In this document: piece by piece, positions 1 through 8,805 of the stretch
Layout: each line of letters begins with the position of its first letter
How positions within the stretch are numbered: position 1 is the first letter of the stretch
Program-made: the position numbers and the translations under genes
Notes under the pieces: generated by a model
Databases searched by the model: none
What the model was told of the DNA's origin: nothing
Seen by the model: only the letters and a program-made list of their open reading frames with translations
Origin: Magnetospirillum aberrantis SpK
GTDB taxonomy: Bacteria > Pseudomonadota > Alphaproteobacteria > Rhodospirillales > Magnetospirillaceae
DNA length: 64,000 nt
Assembly: GCF_011022235.1 (NCBI RefSeq)
Contig: NZ_JAAIYP010000035.1
Location: 62,001-126,000 of the forward strand
Direction of reading: 5' to 3'

Positions 1-781
1 GCTGACCGCCGTGTTGGACATCACCGAACGCAAGCGGCTGGAAGAGGATTTCGCCCGTTCGAACCGCGATCTGGAACAGTTCTCCTATGCGGTGTCGCAC
101 GACCTTCAGGAACCGTTGCGCATGGTTTCCAGCTATCTGGCGCTGCTTGAACGGCGTTACCGGGACCAACTGGATTCCGACGCCCACGAATTCATCGGCT
201 TCGCTGTCGACGGCGCCCAACGCATGAGCCGGATGATCTCTGACCTGTTGGAATATTCCCGTGTGCATCGGCGCGGCAACCCGCTTGGCTCTGTTGATCT
301 GAACGACGCCTTGAGCGACGCCCTGGCCAACCTGTCCACCGCCATCGCCGAAAGCGGCGCCCATGTCGAACACCAGCCGCTTCCCACCGTACAGGGCGAC
401 GCCAGCCAGTTGATGCGGGTATTCCAGAATCTGGTCGGCAACGCCATCAAATACCGCCGCCCGAACACGTCACCCACCGTCACCATCACCGCTGCCCAGG
501 ACGATGGCCAATGGGTGGTTTCCGTGGCCGATGACGGCATCGGCATCGACCCGGCGGCGACCGGCCGCCTGTTCCAGGTTTTTCAGCGTCTCAACCCCCG
601 CGACGCCTATGAAGGCTCCGGCGTCGGCCTTGCCGTATGCCGCCGCATCCTGGAACGCCATGGCGGCCGCATCTGGGTGGATTCCGCCGGCGAAGGACAA
701 GGCTGCACCTTCCGCTTCAGTATTCCGGCCATTCCGCCGACGACCGAAAACGAAGAAGGGGCCGCTGTCGCGACCCCTTGA
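1..781 (+). CDS. Sensor histidine kinase, 5' partial
   Basis: This is the C-terminal part of a sensor kinase whose start lies before the window; the frame is open from base 2. The first residues (LTAVLDITERKRLEE) look like the end of a PAS/PAC domain running into a linker helix. A HisKA domain follows with the phospho-acceptor His in the SHDLQEPLR motif, typical of phytochrome-like kinases. The HATPase domain shows the N box (NLVGNAIKYR), the G1 box (DDGIGID) and a G2-like stretch (GSGVGLAVC). It should autophosphorylate and pass phosphate to a response regulator. The two single-domain regulators at 1352 and 1923 are nearby candidates, but gapR lies between on the other strand, so a link is only inferred. 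Confidence 0.9.
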   Translation, partial: LTAVLDITERKRLEEDFARSNRDLEQFSYAVSHDLQEPLRMVSSYLALLERRYRDQLDSDAHEFIGFAVDGAQRMSRMISDLLEYSRVHRRGNPLGSVDLNDALSDALANLSTAIAESGAHVEHQPLPTVQGDASQLMRVFQNLVGNAIKYRRPNTSPTVTITAAQDDGQWVVSVADDGIGIDPAATGRLFQVFQRLNPRDAYEGSGVGLAVCRRILERHGGRIWVDSAGEGQGCTFRFSIPAIPPTTENEEGAAVATP

Positions 782-808
782 TCCCACGCGGCGCGGCGAT
801 CCTGGCGC

Positions 809-1072
809 TTACACCATGCCCAGCGCGGCCTTGTAAAGATCGAGCAACTGCTCGGTCTCCTCGCGTTCCTGCTCTTCCATGCGGCGCAGGGACACGATCT
901 TGCGCATGATCTTGGTGTCGAAGCCCTGGGACTTGGCCTGGGAATAGACATCCTTGATGTCCGCAGCCAGCGCCTTCTTCTCTTCCTCAAGGCGCTCGAT
1001 GCGCTCGATGAACTGGCGCAGCGCCTCGGCGGCGATCCCACCGATCTGGCTGTTGTTCTGGTCGTCGCTCAT
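809..1072 (-). CDS. gapR: GapR family DNA-binding protein (DUF2312)
   Basis: This 87-residue protein matches the DUF2312 family, whose Caulobacter member GapR binds AT-rich, overtwisted DNA and supports replication and chromosome organisation. The sequence is almost wholly helical and charged: an N-terminal helix with the [19 protein letters not shown] segment, then the conserved [16 protein letters not shown] stretch. I chose the ATG at 1072 because it gives family length and has a GAGGGG-type ribosome site just upstream. The frame stays open for 23 further codons, but that extension has no family similarity. The family is largely restricted to alphaproteobacteria, which supports the taxonomic call. 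Confidence 0.9.
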   Translation of the reverse strand: MSDDQNNSQIGGIAAEALRQFIERIERLEEEKKALAADIKDVYSQAKSQGFDTKIMRKIVSLRRMEEQEREETEQLLDLYKAALGMV

Positions 1073-1351
1073 AAGGGAACCCCTCGGGTGGACATGAGGG
1101 TCCCGACCATAATTCCCCCCGCTTCTTGGATCAAGACGCATCTATCACACCGTTTCCGGCAACGTTTCCGCAAGAACACGGCACAAATATAAGGCCGACA
1201 CCCCACATTCGATGAAATGAAAACAGGCTCTATAGGGCGCACACCCGACCTCATACAAAGAACACCCGAATGCTTAAGCCATATTCAATACAACAAAGAT
1301 TCATCATAAATTTAGTTACGCACACAGTCAGCACCATAAAATGCAACCGTT

Positions 1352-1744
1352 ATGAGAGAAAAAATACAGATCCCGCGCATTCTTTTGGTAGAGGACATCG
1401 CAGCCATGCGTCTCCTCATTCGCCAGATGCTGCGCAAACTGGGCATCGAACAGGTCTTCGAAGCATCAGACGGTTCATCCGCCCTCCACATCCTTCGTGA
1501 GCAACCGGTGGACGCCATCCTGTCCGACTGGAACATGATTCCCATGACCGGCCTGCAATTGCTGATGGCGGTGCGCGAGGAGCCGGAACACCGCCACCTG
1601 CCGTTCATCATGATCACCGGCCAGCACAGCACCGAGCATTTCGCCCGCGCCCGCGCCGCCGGGGTTTCGGGATATCTGGTCAAGCCGTTCGGGGCGGACA
1701 GGCTGGAACGGCAACTGACCCGCGTGCTGAACCTACGCCCTTAG
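1352..1744 (+). CDS. Single-domain response regulator (CheY-like)
   Basis: This 130-residue protein consists of one receiver domain. It shows the acidic pocket (LLVEDIAAM), the phospho-acceptor Asp in LSDWNM, the switch Thr in MITG and the conserved Lys in LVKPFG. There is no output domain, so it probably acts by protein contact, as CheY or a phosphorelay carrier does. It is clearly paralogous to the regulator at 1923; both share the SDWNM-x-PM-x-GLQLL stretch. The upstream 210 bases are AT-rich compared with the rest of the window and should hold its promoter. The partner kinase is unknown. Confidence 0.88.
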   Translation: MREKIQIPRILLVEDIAAMRLLIRQMLRKLGIEQVFEASDGSSALHILREQPVDAILSDWNMIPMTGLQLLMAVREEPEHRHLPFIMITGQHSTEHFARARAAGVSGYLVKPFGADRLERQLTRVLNLRP

Positions 1745-1922
1745 CGCCCGGCTTACAGTTTCGACGTACGCCCGGCGAAACTGGATTTTGGCCTTTGGTA
1801 TAAGCGGTGCGCCGAGCGACCTTTCCAATGCCCAGCCCCCCCCTCTCTCTGGATGGCTGACGGCGCGGGGTGAAACATGGGATCACAATAAGGCACATTC
1901 CGCCTGCGTTGGGGGCCGCGCC

Positions 1923-2312
1923 ATGACCGAAACGTTCACCATCTTGCTGGTCGAGGACAGCACGCTGATGCGTTCCCTCATCCGTGACATGTTGCGCCCG
2001 GTCCAACACCTCACAGTGATCGAGGCCGCCAACGGCGCCGAGGCCCTGGACGTCCTGACCCGGCAACGGGTGGACGTCGTGCTGTCGGATTGGAACATGC
2101 AGCCCATGAACGGCCTGCAACTTCTGCAAACCATGCGCTCCGACCCGGCCCTGGCATCGACCCCGTTCATCATGATGAGCGGCGAACAGACACCGCAAAC
2201 CATCAGCCATTCGGTGGCGGCCGGCGTCGCCGCCTTCCTGACCAAGCCGTTCGGCCGCGACCAGTTGGCCAGGGCCTTGACCCGCGTCATCACCGCCCGC
2301 TCGGCGGCCTGA
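1923..2312 (+). CDS. Single-domain response regulator, paralogue of the preceding gene
   Basis: This 129-residue receiver-only protein has the acidic pocket in LLVEDSTLM, the phosphorylatable Asp in LSDWNM, the switch Ser in MMSG and the Lys in LTKPFG. I chose the ATG at 1923 because the similarity to the upstream regulator begins there; the frame is open for another 45 codons of non-homologous sequence. The two regulators are tandem duplicates separated by about 180 bases. Neither has a DNA-binding domain, so roles in chemotaxis or a phosphorelay are possible but not shown. Confidence 0.88.
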   Translation: MTETFTILLVEDSTLMRSLIRDMLRPVQHLTVIEAANGAEALDVLTRQRVDVVLSDWNMQPMNGLQLLQTMRSDPALASTPFIMMSGEQTPQTISHSVAAGVAAFLTKPFGRDQLARALTRVITARSAA

Positions 2313-2350
2313 GCCGACCCGACGGGCAGTCCATTGGCCTGGGGGGGGAA

Positions 2351-3331
2351 TCAGCGCCCCTGCCGTGCCTTTTCCACCTTGCGCCATTTGGCGACGTTGC
2401 GATTGTGGTCGTCCAGGGTGCGGGCGAAAACATGCCCGCCCGAGCCGTCGGCGACAAAATAAAGGGCGTCGCTTTGCGCCGGGTTCAGCACCGCCTCGAT
2501 GCTGGCGCGGCCGGGATTGGCGATGGGAGTGGGCGGCAAACCGTCGTGAACATAGGTGTTCCAAGGATGCGGGTTGTCGAGGTCGGAACGGGTCAACGGC
2601 CGGTCCAGAACGCCCAGACGCCCGGACACGCCATAGATTACCGTGGGATCGGATTGTAGCCGCATGCCCAATCGCAAACGGTTGAGGAAGACGGCGGCCA
2701 CCAGCGGCCGTTCCGAGGCGATCGCGGTCTCGCGTTCGACGATCGAGGCCAGCACCAGCGCCTCTTCCTTGGTCTTGAGCGGCAGACCGGCGACCCGGCC
2801 GTTCCACGCCTGGTCCAGGGTCTGGCGCATGGACTTTTCCATGCGCGCCACCACGTCGTCGCGGGCGTCGCCGCGGGTCAGGTGCCACGTCTCGGGCAAC
2901 AGGCCGCCCTCGGCCGGCTTGCGGGTGACGGTGCCGGCCAAATATTCCGCCCCCTCCACCTCGGCCAACACTTGGCGGACGGTCAGTCCCTCGGCGATGG
3001 TCAGCTTATGCACCACGGTTCGTCCCTCGGCCATCATGGTCATGGCGTCGATCGGGCGGACATGGGCGGGAAAGGCGTATTCGCCGGCTCTCAGCGACAC
3101 TTGGCGCAGGCGGGCGCCGATCATGAAGGTGTAGGGATCGGGAACCACCCCCGCCGCCGCCAGTTGCCGGGCGATGGTCTCCAGCCCGGCTCCCTTGGCG
3201 ACCACCAGATTGACGTCCTCGGCCAACGGGCCGGGCCCGGTGAAACGGCGATGCCCCTCAAGCCCGGCCCAGGTTCCGACGGCGACACCCAGCACCGCCA
3301 GCACGAACACCATCCTCAACAAGACGCGCAT
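2351..3331 (-). CDS. mltG: Endolytic murein transglycosylase MltG
   Basis: MltG is an inner-membrane lytic transglycosylase that cleaves nascent peptidoglycan strands and is thought to terminate glycan elongation. This 326-residue copy has one N-terminal membrane segment (about residues 3-22), a LysM-like region and the YceG/MltG catalytic domain. The catalytic Glu is at about residue 199 in ASIVERET, followed by the family motifs VFLNRL, LQSDPTVIYG and PTPIANPG. I chose the ATG at 3331 because translation then begins directly at the membrane helix. It follows fabF in the same direction, a common alphaproteobacterial arrangement, but a terminator-like hairpin lies between the two genes. Confidence 0.95.
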   Translation of the reverse strand: MRVLLRMVFVLAVLGVAVGTWAGLEGHRRFTGPGPLAEDVNLVVAKGAGLETIARQLAAAGVVPDPYTFMIGARLRQVSLRAGEYAFPAHVRPIDAMTMMAEGRTVVHKLTIAEGLTVRQVLAEVEGAEYLAGTVTRKPAEGGLLPETWHLTRGDARDDVVARMEKSMRQTLDQAWNGRVAGLPLKTKEEALVLASIVERETAIASERPLVAAVFLNRLRLGMRLQSDPTVIYGVSGRLGVLDRPLTRSDLDNPHPWNTYVHDGLPPTPIANPGRASIEAVLNPAQSDALYFVADGSGGHVFARTLDDHNRNVAKWRKVEKARQGR

Positions 3332-3344
3332 GGTTGCATCCCAC

Positions 3345-3382
3345 AAAAGAAGAAAGGCCCCCAAGCGACGACGCCGGGGGCC
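3345..3382 (-). terminator. Intrinsic terminator between fabF and mltG
   Basis: On the minus strand a 7-bp GC stem (GGCCCCC with GGGGGCC, 3376-3382 with 3356-3362) closes a 13-base loop and is followed by a T-rich run, TTTCTTCTTTT. This is the form of a rho-independent terminator or attenuator. It would reduce read-through from fabF into mltG. Confidence 0.7.
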
Positions 3383-3407
3383 CTTCCGATACCTGTCAAC
3401 GCGGACC

Positions 3408-4664
3408 TTACGGAGCCTTGCCGAAGATCAGCGAAGCGTTGGTCCCGCCAAAGCCGAAGGAATTCGACATGGCGTAGTTGATCTCGCGCTTCTTGGCGAC
3501 CTTGGCCACCAGGTCGATGTCGCAGCCCTCGTCCGGGTTGTCCAGGTTGAGGGTGGGCGGCGCCACCTGATCGCGAATGGCCAACAGCGAGAAGATCGCC
3601 TCGACCGCACCGGCGGCCCCCAACAGATGGCCGATGGCCGACTTGGTCGAGCTCATGGACACGGTGTTGACGGCGTTGCCGAACAGACGCTTGACCGCGC
3701 CCAGTTCGATGACGTCGCCCATGGTGGCCGTGCCGTGGGCGTTGATGTAGTCGATATCGCCCGGTTGCAGCTCGGCGCGCTTGAGCGCCGCCTGCATGGC
3801 GCGGAACGCGCCATTGCCGTCCTCGGCCGGGGCGGTGATGTGATAGGCGTCGCCGGACATGCCATAGCCGATCACTTCGCCATAAATCTTGGCGCCGCGG
3901 GCACGGGCATGCTCCAGTTCCTCAAGGACCAGGACGCCGGCGCCCTCGCCCATGACGAAGCCGTCACGATCCTTGTCCCACGGCCGCGACGCGGCCTGGG
4001 GCTCGTCGTTGCGGACGGTGGACAACGCCTTGCAGGAGGCGAAGCCGGCGATGCCCAGACGGCACACCGCGGCTTCGGCACCGCCGGCGACCATGACGTC
4101 GGCGTCGCCGAACATGATCAGACGGGCGGCATCGCCGATGGCGTGGGCACCGGTGGCGCAGGCCGTGACCACCGCGTGGTTCGGGCCCTTGAAGCCGTAT
4201 TGAATGGAAACGTGGCCCGACACCAGATTGATCAGGGCCGACGGGATGAAGAAGGGCGAAACACGGCGCGGGCCGTTGTCCTTCAGCGTCAGGGCGCCCT
4301 CGGCAATGGCCGGAAGGCCACCGATGCCGGAACCGATCATGACGCCGGTGCGTTCGCGTCCTTCGTCGTCCTCGGGAGTCCAGCCGGAATCGGCGATGGC
4401 TTCCTGAGCGGCGGCGAGGCCGTAAACGATGAAGTCGTCCATGCGGCGACGTTCCTTCGCCGGGACGACCTTGTCCAGATCCAGTTCACCCTCGCCGGTG
4501 CCGCGCGGGATGACGCCGGCAACCTTGGCTGCCAGATCGGAAACGTCAAAATGCTCGATGGCGCGGATACCCGATTCGCCATTGATGAGGCGCTTCCAGG
4601 TGTGTTCGACGCCGCAGCCCAGCGGGCTGACGATGCCGAGGCCGGTGACGACAACACGTCTCAT
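3408..4664 (-). CDS. fabF: Beta-ketoacyl-ACP synthase II
   Basis: FabF condenses malonyl-ACP with growing acyl-ACP chains in type II fatty-acid synthesis in the cytoplasm. The 418-residue length is normal for the family. The thiolase-fold triad is complete: Cys169 in VVTACATG, His310 in INAHGTAT and His346 in KSAIGH, together with Lys341. The C-terminal FGFGGTNAS motif is also present. The gene sits downstream of acpP, its carrier-protein partner, as in many Proteobacteria. A strong terminator lies in the 70 bases between acpP and fabF, so the two may be made at different levels. Confidence 0.97.
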   Translation of the reverse strand: MRRVVVTGLGIVSPLGCGVEHTWKRLINGESGIRAIEHFDVSDLAAKVAGVIPRGTGEGELDLDKVVPAKERRRMDDFIVYGLAAAQEAIADSGWTPEDDEGRERTGVMIGSGIGGLPAIAEGALTLKDNGPRRVSPFFIPSALINLVSGHVSIQYGFKGPNHAVVTACATGAHAIGDAARLIMFGDADVMVAGGAEAAVCRLGIAGFASCKALSTVRNDEPQAASRPWDKDRDGFVMGEGAGVLVLEELEHARARGAKIYGEVIGYGMSGDAYHITAPAEDGNGAFRAMQAALKRAELQPGDIDYINAHGTATMGDVIELGAVKRLFGNAVNTVSMSSTKSAIGHLLGAAGAVEAIFSLLAIRDQVAPPTLNLDNPDEGCDIDLVAKVAKKREINYAMSNSFGFGGTNASLIFGKAP

Positions 4665-4687
4665 GCGAAGGTCCCGTTTCTGTACTT

Positions 4688-4723
4688 AGAAAAAGGGCGC
4701 CGTCCCCTGCGGGTGCGGCGCCC
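4688..4723 (-). terminator. Intrinsic terminator between acpP and fabF
   Basis: Reading the minus strand after the acpP stop, an 8-bp stem (CGGCGCCC at 4695-4702 pairing with 4716-4723) encloses a loop that can form a further CCC/GGG stem, and is followed directly by TTTTTCT. This is a textbook rho-independent terminator. It probably lets acpP be expressed far above fabF, as suits an abundant carrier protein. Confidence 0.8.
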
Positions 4724-4734
4724 CAAGCCAACCT

Positions 4735-4968
4735 TTACGCGGCCTTCGAGATGAAGTCGATCGCGTCCTTGACGGTCAGGATCTTCTCGGCAGCGTCATC
4801 GGGGATTTCGCAGCCGAATTCTTCCTCGAAAGCCATGACCAGCTCGACAGTGTCGAGGCTGTCGGCGCCCAGGTCGTCGATGAAGCTGGCGTTCTCGGTC
4901 ACCTTGGCCTCTTCCACGCCCAGGTGCTCGACAACAATCTTCTTAACCCGCTCGGCGACGTCGCTCAT
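4735..4968 (-). CDS. acpP: Acyl carrier protein
   Basis: This is a 77-residue acidic carrier protein that holds acyl intermediates on a phosphopantetheine arm during fatty-acid synthesis. The attachment Ser is residue 37 in the invariant [18 protein letters not shown] motif. The ATG at 4968 gives the standard length; the open frame continues upstream but without carrier-protein similarity. It lies between fabG and fabF. A 206-base gap separates it from fabG and contains a hairpin, and another terminator follows it, so a separate short acpP transcript is likely. Confidence 0.97.
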   Translation of the reverse strand: MSDVAERVKKIVVEHLGVEEAKVTENASFIDDLGADSLDTVELVMAFEEEFGCEIPDDAAEKILTVKDAIDFISKAA

Positions 4969-5131
4969 TGTGAATTCCCTCGGAAGTCTTATGGTGCCAG
5001 TTTGTGAACCAGGGTCCCGCGACCGGTGGCGCAAAGCCCCCGAACCGGCGGAAAGTGGCCCGTACCTAACATACTTTTTTGCCCGTGACCAGCACTGGAA
5101 CACCAGTCCTGGGGTTTAGGCCGCAACATGT

Positions 5132-5164
5132 GGGGAGCAAGACGGCCGAACCGCCTTGCTCCCC
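5132..5164 (-). terminator. Terminator-like hairpin after fabG
   Basis: A 10-bp perfect inverted repeat (GGGGAGCAAG at 5132-5141 with CTTGCTCCCC at 5155-5164), extended by three more pairs across one mismatch, lies just past the fabG stop. The following minus-strand sequence is only moderately T-rich, so termination efficiency is uncertain. Confidence 0.5.
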
Positions 5165-5174
5165 GCAGGTTTCC

Positions 5175-5912
5175 TCAGATCATGGCCATGCCGCCGTTGA
5201 CGTGCAGGGTCTGGCCGGTGACATAGGCCGCCTCGGCCGAAGCCAGATACAGCACGGCCGCGGCAATTTCTTCGGACGTGCCCATGCGGCCCGCCGGGAT
5301 CGAGGCGTTGATGCGGGCCTTCTGGTCGTCGTTCAACTCGTCGGTCATGGCGGTGGCGATGAAGCCCGGCGCCACGGCGTTGACGGTGATGTTGCGGCTG
5401 GCGACTTCCTGGGCCAACGACTTGGTCAGGCCGATCATGCCGGCCTTGGAGGCGCAGTAATTGGCCTGGCCGGGATTGCCGGTGACGCCGACGATCGAGG
5501 TGATGTTGACGATACGGCCCGACCGGCGCTTCATCATGCCCTTGACGGCGGCGCGACACAGACGGAAGGCGGCGGTCAGGTTGACGTTGATCACCGCATC
5601 CCAGTCTTCGTCCTTCATGCGCAGGATCAGGCCGTCCTTGGTGATGCCGGCGTTGTTGACCAGGATGTCGAGCGAGCCCATGGCCGCCTCGGCGTCCTTG
5701 GCCAACTGCTCTACCTCTTCCGGCTTGGACAGGTTGGCGGGCAGCACGTGGACGCGGCTCCCCAATTCGGCGGCCAGGGTGTCCAACGCCTCGCGACGGG
5801 TGCCGTGGATGGCGACGGTAGCGCCGGCGCCATGCAGGGCCTTGGCGATGGCGCCGCCGATGCCGCCCGAGGCGCCGGTGACCAAAGCGGTCTTGCCGGT
5901 CAGATCGAACAT
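5175..5912 (-). CDS. fabG: 3-oxoacyl-ACP reductase
   Basis: FabG reduces 3-oxoacyl-ACP to 3-hydroxyacyl-ACP with NADPH in the elongation cycle. The 245-residue protein is a classical short-chain dehydrogenase with the cofactor motif TGASGGIG (12-19), NNAG at about 86-89, and the catalytic Ser139, Tyr152 and Lys156 (YCASK). Its position between fabD and acpP separates it from the many other SDR proteins. The gap to fabD is only 13 bases, so the two are co-transcribed. The ATG start at 5912 fits the family length. Confidence 0.96.
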   Translation of the reverse strand: MFDLTGKTALVTGASGGIGGAIAKALHGAGATVAIHGTRREALDTLAAELGSRVHVLPANLSKPEEVEQLAKDAEAAMGSLDILVNNAGITKDGLILRMKDEDWDAVINVNLTAAFRLCRAAVKGMMKRRSGRIVNITSIVGVTGNPGQANYCASKAGMIGLTKSLAQEVASRNITVNAVAPGFIATAMTDELNDDQKARINASIPAGRMGTSEEIAAAVLYLASAEAAYVTGQTLHVNGGMAMI

Positions 5913-5925
5913 GTGATGATCCCCC

Positions 5926-6867
5926 TTACTGAGAAGCCAGGAAGGCTTCGATGTCGGCCGGCGTGCCCACGGCGACGCCGGACAATTCCTTGTCGATGCG
6001 CTTGGCCAGCCCCGACAGCACCTTGCCCGAGCCCAGTTCGACCAACTGGGTGACGCCCTGCTCCTTCATATAAAGGACGCCTTCGCGCCAGCGCACGGTG
6101 CCGGTGACCTGACGCACCAGCAGATCGCGGATGGTCTCGGGCTCCGACACGGCGGACGCCACCACGTTGGCCACCACCGGCACCTTGGGCGCCTTCATAT
6201 CGACCTTGGCCAGGGCCTCGGCCATGGCATCGGCGGCCGGCTGCATCAGGGCGCAATGGAAGGGGGCGGACACCGGCAACAGCACGGCGCGCTTGATGCC
6301 CTTTTCCTGGGCGATCTTGATGGCGCGCTCGACCGCTTCCTTGTGACCCGACACCACCACCTGGCCGGCACCGTTGTCGTTGGCCGCCTCGCACACCTGG
6401 CCCCCTGCCGCCTCGGCGGCGATTTCCTTGGCCTGCTGGAATTCGGCGCCCAGCAACGCGGCCATGGCGCCGACACCCACCGGAACCGCCTTTTGCATGC
6501 TCTGACCGCGCAGCTTCAACAAGCGCGCGGTGTCGGACAGCGAGAAGGTGCCGGCGGCGGCCAGGGCGGAATATTCGCCCAAGGAATGGCCGGCGACGAA
6601 GGTGGCCGCCTGGGACAGGTCCAGCTTGCCCTGACCTTCGAGGATGCGGACCACCGCCATGGATACCGCCATCAGCGCCGGCTGGGCGTTCTCGGTCAGC
6701 GTCAGCTCGTCGTCGGGGCCTTCGAACATCAGCTTGCTGAGGTTCTGCTTAAGCGCCTCGTCCACCTCTTGGAAAACGTGACGGGCCTCGGCGAAAGCCT
6801 CGGCCAACTCGCGGCCCATGCCGACCGCCTGAGAACCCTGGCCCGGAAAGACGAATGCGCGCGACAT
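5926..6867 (-). CDS. fabD: Malonyl-CoA:ACP transacylase
   Basis: FabD loads malonyl groups from CoA onto the acyl carrier protein, the entry step for chain extension. The 313-residue protein has the N-terminal FPGQGSQ motif, the nucleophile Ser95 in GHSLGEYSAL and the catalytic His204 in SAPFHCALM. It is the first gene of the fabD-fabG-acpP-fabF-mltG set on the minus strand. The 292 bases upstream, up to the divergent lipase gene, contain no other gene and should carry the operon promoter. Confidence 0.96.
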   Translation of the reverse strand: MSRAFVFPGQGSQAVGMGRELAEAFAEARHVFQEVDEALKQNLSKLMFEGPDDELTLTENAQPALMAVSMAVVRILEGQGKLDLSQAATFVAGHSLGEYSALAAAGTFSLSDTARLLKLRGQSMQKAVPVGVGAMAALLGAEFQQAKEIAAEAAGGQVCEAANDNGAGQVVVSGHKEAVERAIKIAQEKGIKRAVLLPVSAPFHCALMQPAADAMAEALAKVDMKAPKVPVVANVVASAVSEPETIRDLLVRQVTGTVRWREGVLYMKEQGVTQLVELGSGKVLSGLAKRIDKELSGVAVGTPADIEAFLASQ

Positions 6868-7159
6868 GGGAATATCCTTCGGCTAACGGAAACTGGCGGA
6901 AGGAAAAGGGACTTCCCCTCCCCCTGTCAAGCGGATAAGGGCACAGCACGCTCTGGCCAGCACAGCGGCACAATATGGTCTCCACCGCCCCCGCGCGACC
7001 GCGTCCAGAGAAGCACCGCACCCCGATACACCCCTAATGATGTGAAAAATTTGAAATCACACAATCTTTGATTTACGCCAGCCACCCACTCTTTTACATT
7101 GTTATGATTCGCAATAACAACGCGTTTTGCGAGACATTCACGTTGGAGAGGGAGTTCCC

Positions 7160-8236
7160 ATGACCACTCAATCCACCGCCACCACCGACATGACCCTGAC
7201 CGTCGCCGCCCAGGGTCCATACTTGGCCGCCACCTATCTCAAACTCGCCGCCATCGCCTACAGCGACGAAAAAGCGGTGTTCGGCACCGCCGCACTGAAG
7301 GCCGTGACACAGGCAATTCCCACGCTGCCGTCCGTGACGGTTCCGGGCAACGCCGACCAGTCGGGCACACTGACCTATGAATGGGGCGCCGCCTCCGAAC
7401 TGGACGCCAATCTGGCCTTCGCCGTCAGTTGCAAGAGCACGGCCGGAATCCCGCAATTCGCCGTCGTCGTGCTGCGCGGCACCGACGTGGGCACCGACGA
7501 CCCCGGCGTATTCAAGCAGATCTGCGAGGATTTGCGTTGCGACAAACAACTGGACTGGGGCGCCACGGTTTCGGCGCTGAGCACCGACACCGATCTGCCG
7601 TCGGCGGTCGATCAGCCTTATGACCACCCGGCCATCGCCTTGGGCACCGCGCGGGGCCTGCAAAAAATTCTGTCGATGCCAGCCTCCGACGGCTCCACCA
7701 TCGCCACATGGGTTCAGCACTTCATCAACAACAATTCTGGCGTCCCAGTGGTGGTCACCGGCCACTCGTTAGGCGGCTGCCAGACCATCGTGCTGGCCCA
7801 GTACCTGGCACAGACTGTGGCCGGCTCACCCGTCCTGGTCTCGCAGCCCTGGGCGCCACCGACCCCGGGCAACCAGGCCTTCGCCACCCTTTACGACGCC
7901 ACCTTCGATACGCGCAGCTTCCTGTGGTGGAACACGCTGGATATCGTCCCCAACGCTTTCCAGAACATGGCCGGCATCCCGACGCTGTGGGACAACATCA
8001 CCATGAACGATGCCGAGAAGCTGGCCTTCGCCGGAATCAACGACGCGCTGACGCTCTCGCAATGCACCTACGCCCAGTCGGCGGCGACCACGACCAGGCT
8101 CGTCGGCCTGCAGCCCGCTTCCGGCACCGACTGGGGCCGAGAACTGTGCGTGCAGCATTTTCCGCCCATGTACGAGCAATTGCTGAGCCAGAACACCAAC
8201 GTCTGGAGCTATGCCGGCATCCCAACGGCCAGCTGA
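7160..8236 (+). CDS. Class 3 (fungal-type) lipase family protein
   Basis: This 358-residue alpha/beta hydrolase has the lipase nucleophile elbow GHSLGG with Ser203, a plausible Asp in NTLDIVP and a C-terminal His in QHFPPMY, making a complete class 3 lipase triad. A VVLRGTD stretch before the elbow also fits the family. It has no obvious signal peptide or membrane segment, so it appears cytoplasmic unless exported by another route. I chose the ATG at 7160 for the strong GGAGAGGGA site just upstream. It stands alone between the fab operon and rpsF. The substrate is not known. Confidence 0.8.
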   Translation: MTTQSTATTDMTLTVAAQGPYLAATYLKLAAIAYSDEKAVFGTAALKAVTQAIPTLPSVTVPGNADQSGTLTYEWGAASELDANLAFAVSCKSTAGIPQFAVVVLRGTDVGTDDPGVFKQICEDLRCDKQLDWGATVSALSTDTDLPSAVDQPYDHPAIALGTARGLQKILSMPASDGSTIATWVQHFINNNSGVPVVVTGHSLGGCQTIVLAQYLAQTVAGSPVLVSQPWAPPTPGNQAFATLYDATFDTRSFLWWNTLDIVPNAFQNMAGIPTLWDNITMNDAEKLAFAGINDALTLSQCTYAQSAATTTRLVGLQPASGTDWGRELCVQHFPPMYEQLLSQNTNVWSYAGIPTAS

Positions 8237-8259
8237 TCCCGAACAGAGCCGCGAAACGC

Positions 8260-8287
8260 TTGCGTCGGCGGACTTTTCATGTATATT
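8260..8287 (+). promoter_or_regulatory. Sigma-70-like promoter for the rpsF operon
   Basis: TTGCGT (8260-8265) and TATATT (8282-8287) are separated by 16 bases, about 100 bases upstream of rpsF and just past the lipase stop. Spacing and sequence fit a housekeeping promoter. This is a prediction from sequence alone. Confidence 0.5.
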
Positions 8288-8388
8288 CCGCCGCTTCATC
8301 CCTTGCCGGCACTCCCCTCGGGAGGGTCGGCTATGCCCATTCCCCATGGTGGGGCGTGGGAAGAGAAAAGCCAGAAGGGTTCAGACGA

Positions 8389-8805
8389 ATGCCTTTGTAT
8401 GAATGCGTGCTCCTCGCACGTCAGGAAGTTTCGGCCCCGCAGGTCGAAGCCCTGGTCGAGGAATTCTCCAATGTGCTGGCTCAGGGCGGCGGTTCCGTCG
8501 CCAAGAAGGAATTCTGGGGCCTGCGCAACATCGCCTACCGGGTCAAGAAGAACCGCAAGGCGCACTACGTCCTGCTGAACATCGATTCGCCCTCCGCCGC
8601 CGTCAAGGAGATGGAGCGCCAGATGTCTTTGAACGAAGACGTCCTGCGTTACCTGACCGTCCGCGTCGAGGAACTCGAGGAAGGCCCGTCGGCCATGATG
8701 CAGGCCAAGAACAGCCGCGACGACCGTCCGCGCCGCGAAGAACGCGGCCCGCGCGAGGATCGCCCCCGTGAAGACCGTCCGCGTCGCGCCGAGGGAGGTG
8801 AGTGA
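8389..8805 (+). CDS. rpsF: 30S ribosomal protein S6
   Basis: S6 binds 16S rRNA with S18 in the platform of the small subunit. This 138-residue protein begins with [12 protein letters not shown] and carries the expected [19 protein letters not shown] core. The C-terminus is a charged Arg/Asp/Glu-Pro tail (about residues 105-138, repeats of the type REDRPR) longer than in E. coli; such tails are known in S6 of some bacteria. It starts the run rpsF-rpsR-DUF2232-rplI. Its stop overlaps the rpsR start by one base. The GC-rich leader can fold into hairpins that may mediate S6:S18 autoregulation. Confidence 0.96.
   Translation: MPLYECVLLARQEVSAPQVEALVEEFSNVLAQGGGSVAKKEFWGLRNIAYRVKKNRKAHYVLLNIDSPSAAVKEMERQMSLNEDVLRYLTVRVEELEEGPSAMMQAKNSRDDRPRREERGPREDRPREDRPRRAEGGE

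Noticed and set aside
1142-1351. AT-rich stretch as a possible replication origin or GapR site
   Set aside because: I saw no DnaA-box cluster or repeated motif; it is most simply the promoter region of the first response regulator.
1680-2888. Long minus-strand open frame of about 400 codons
   Set aside because: It lies antisense to the second response regulator and in another frame of mltG, and its composition (Arg, Gly, Pro, His) is that of a GC-rich shadow frame.
3174-4754. 526-codon plus-strand frame
   Set aside because: It is antisense to fabF, whose motifs and length are unambiguous.
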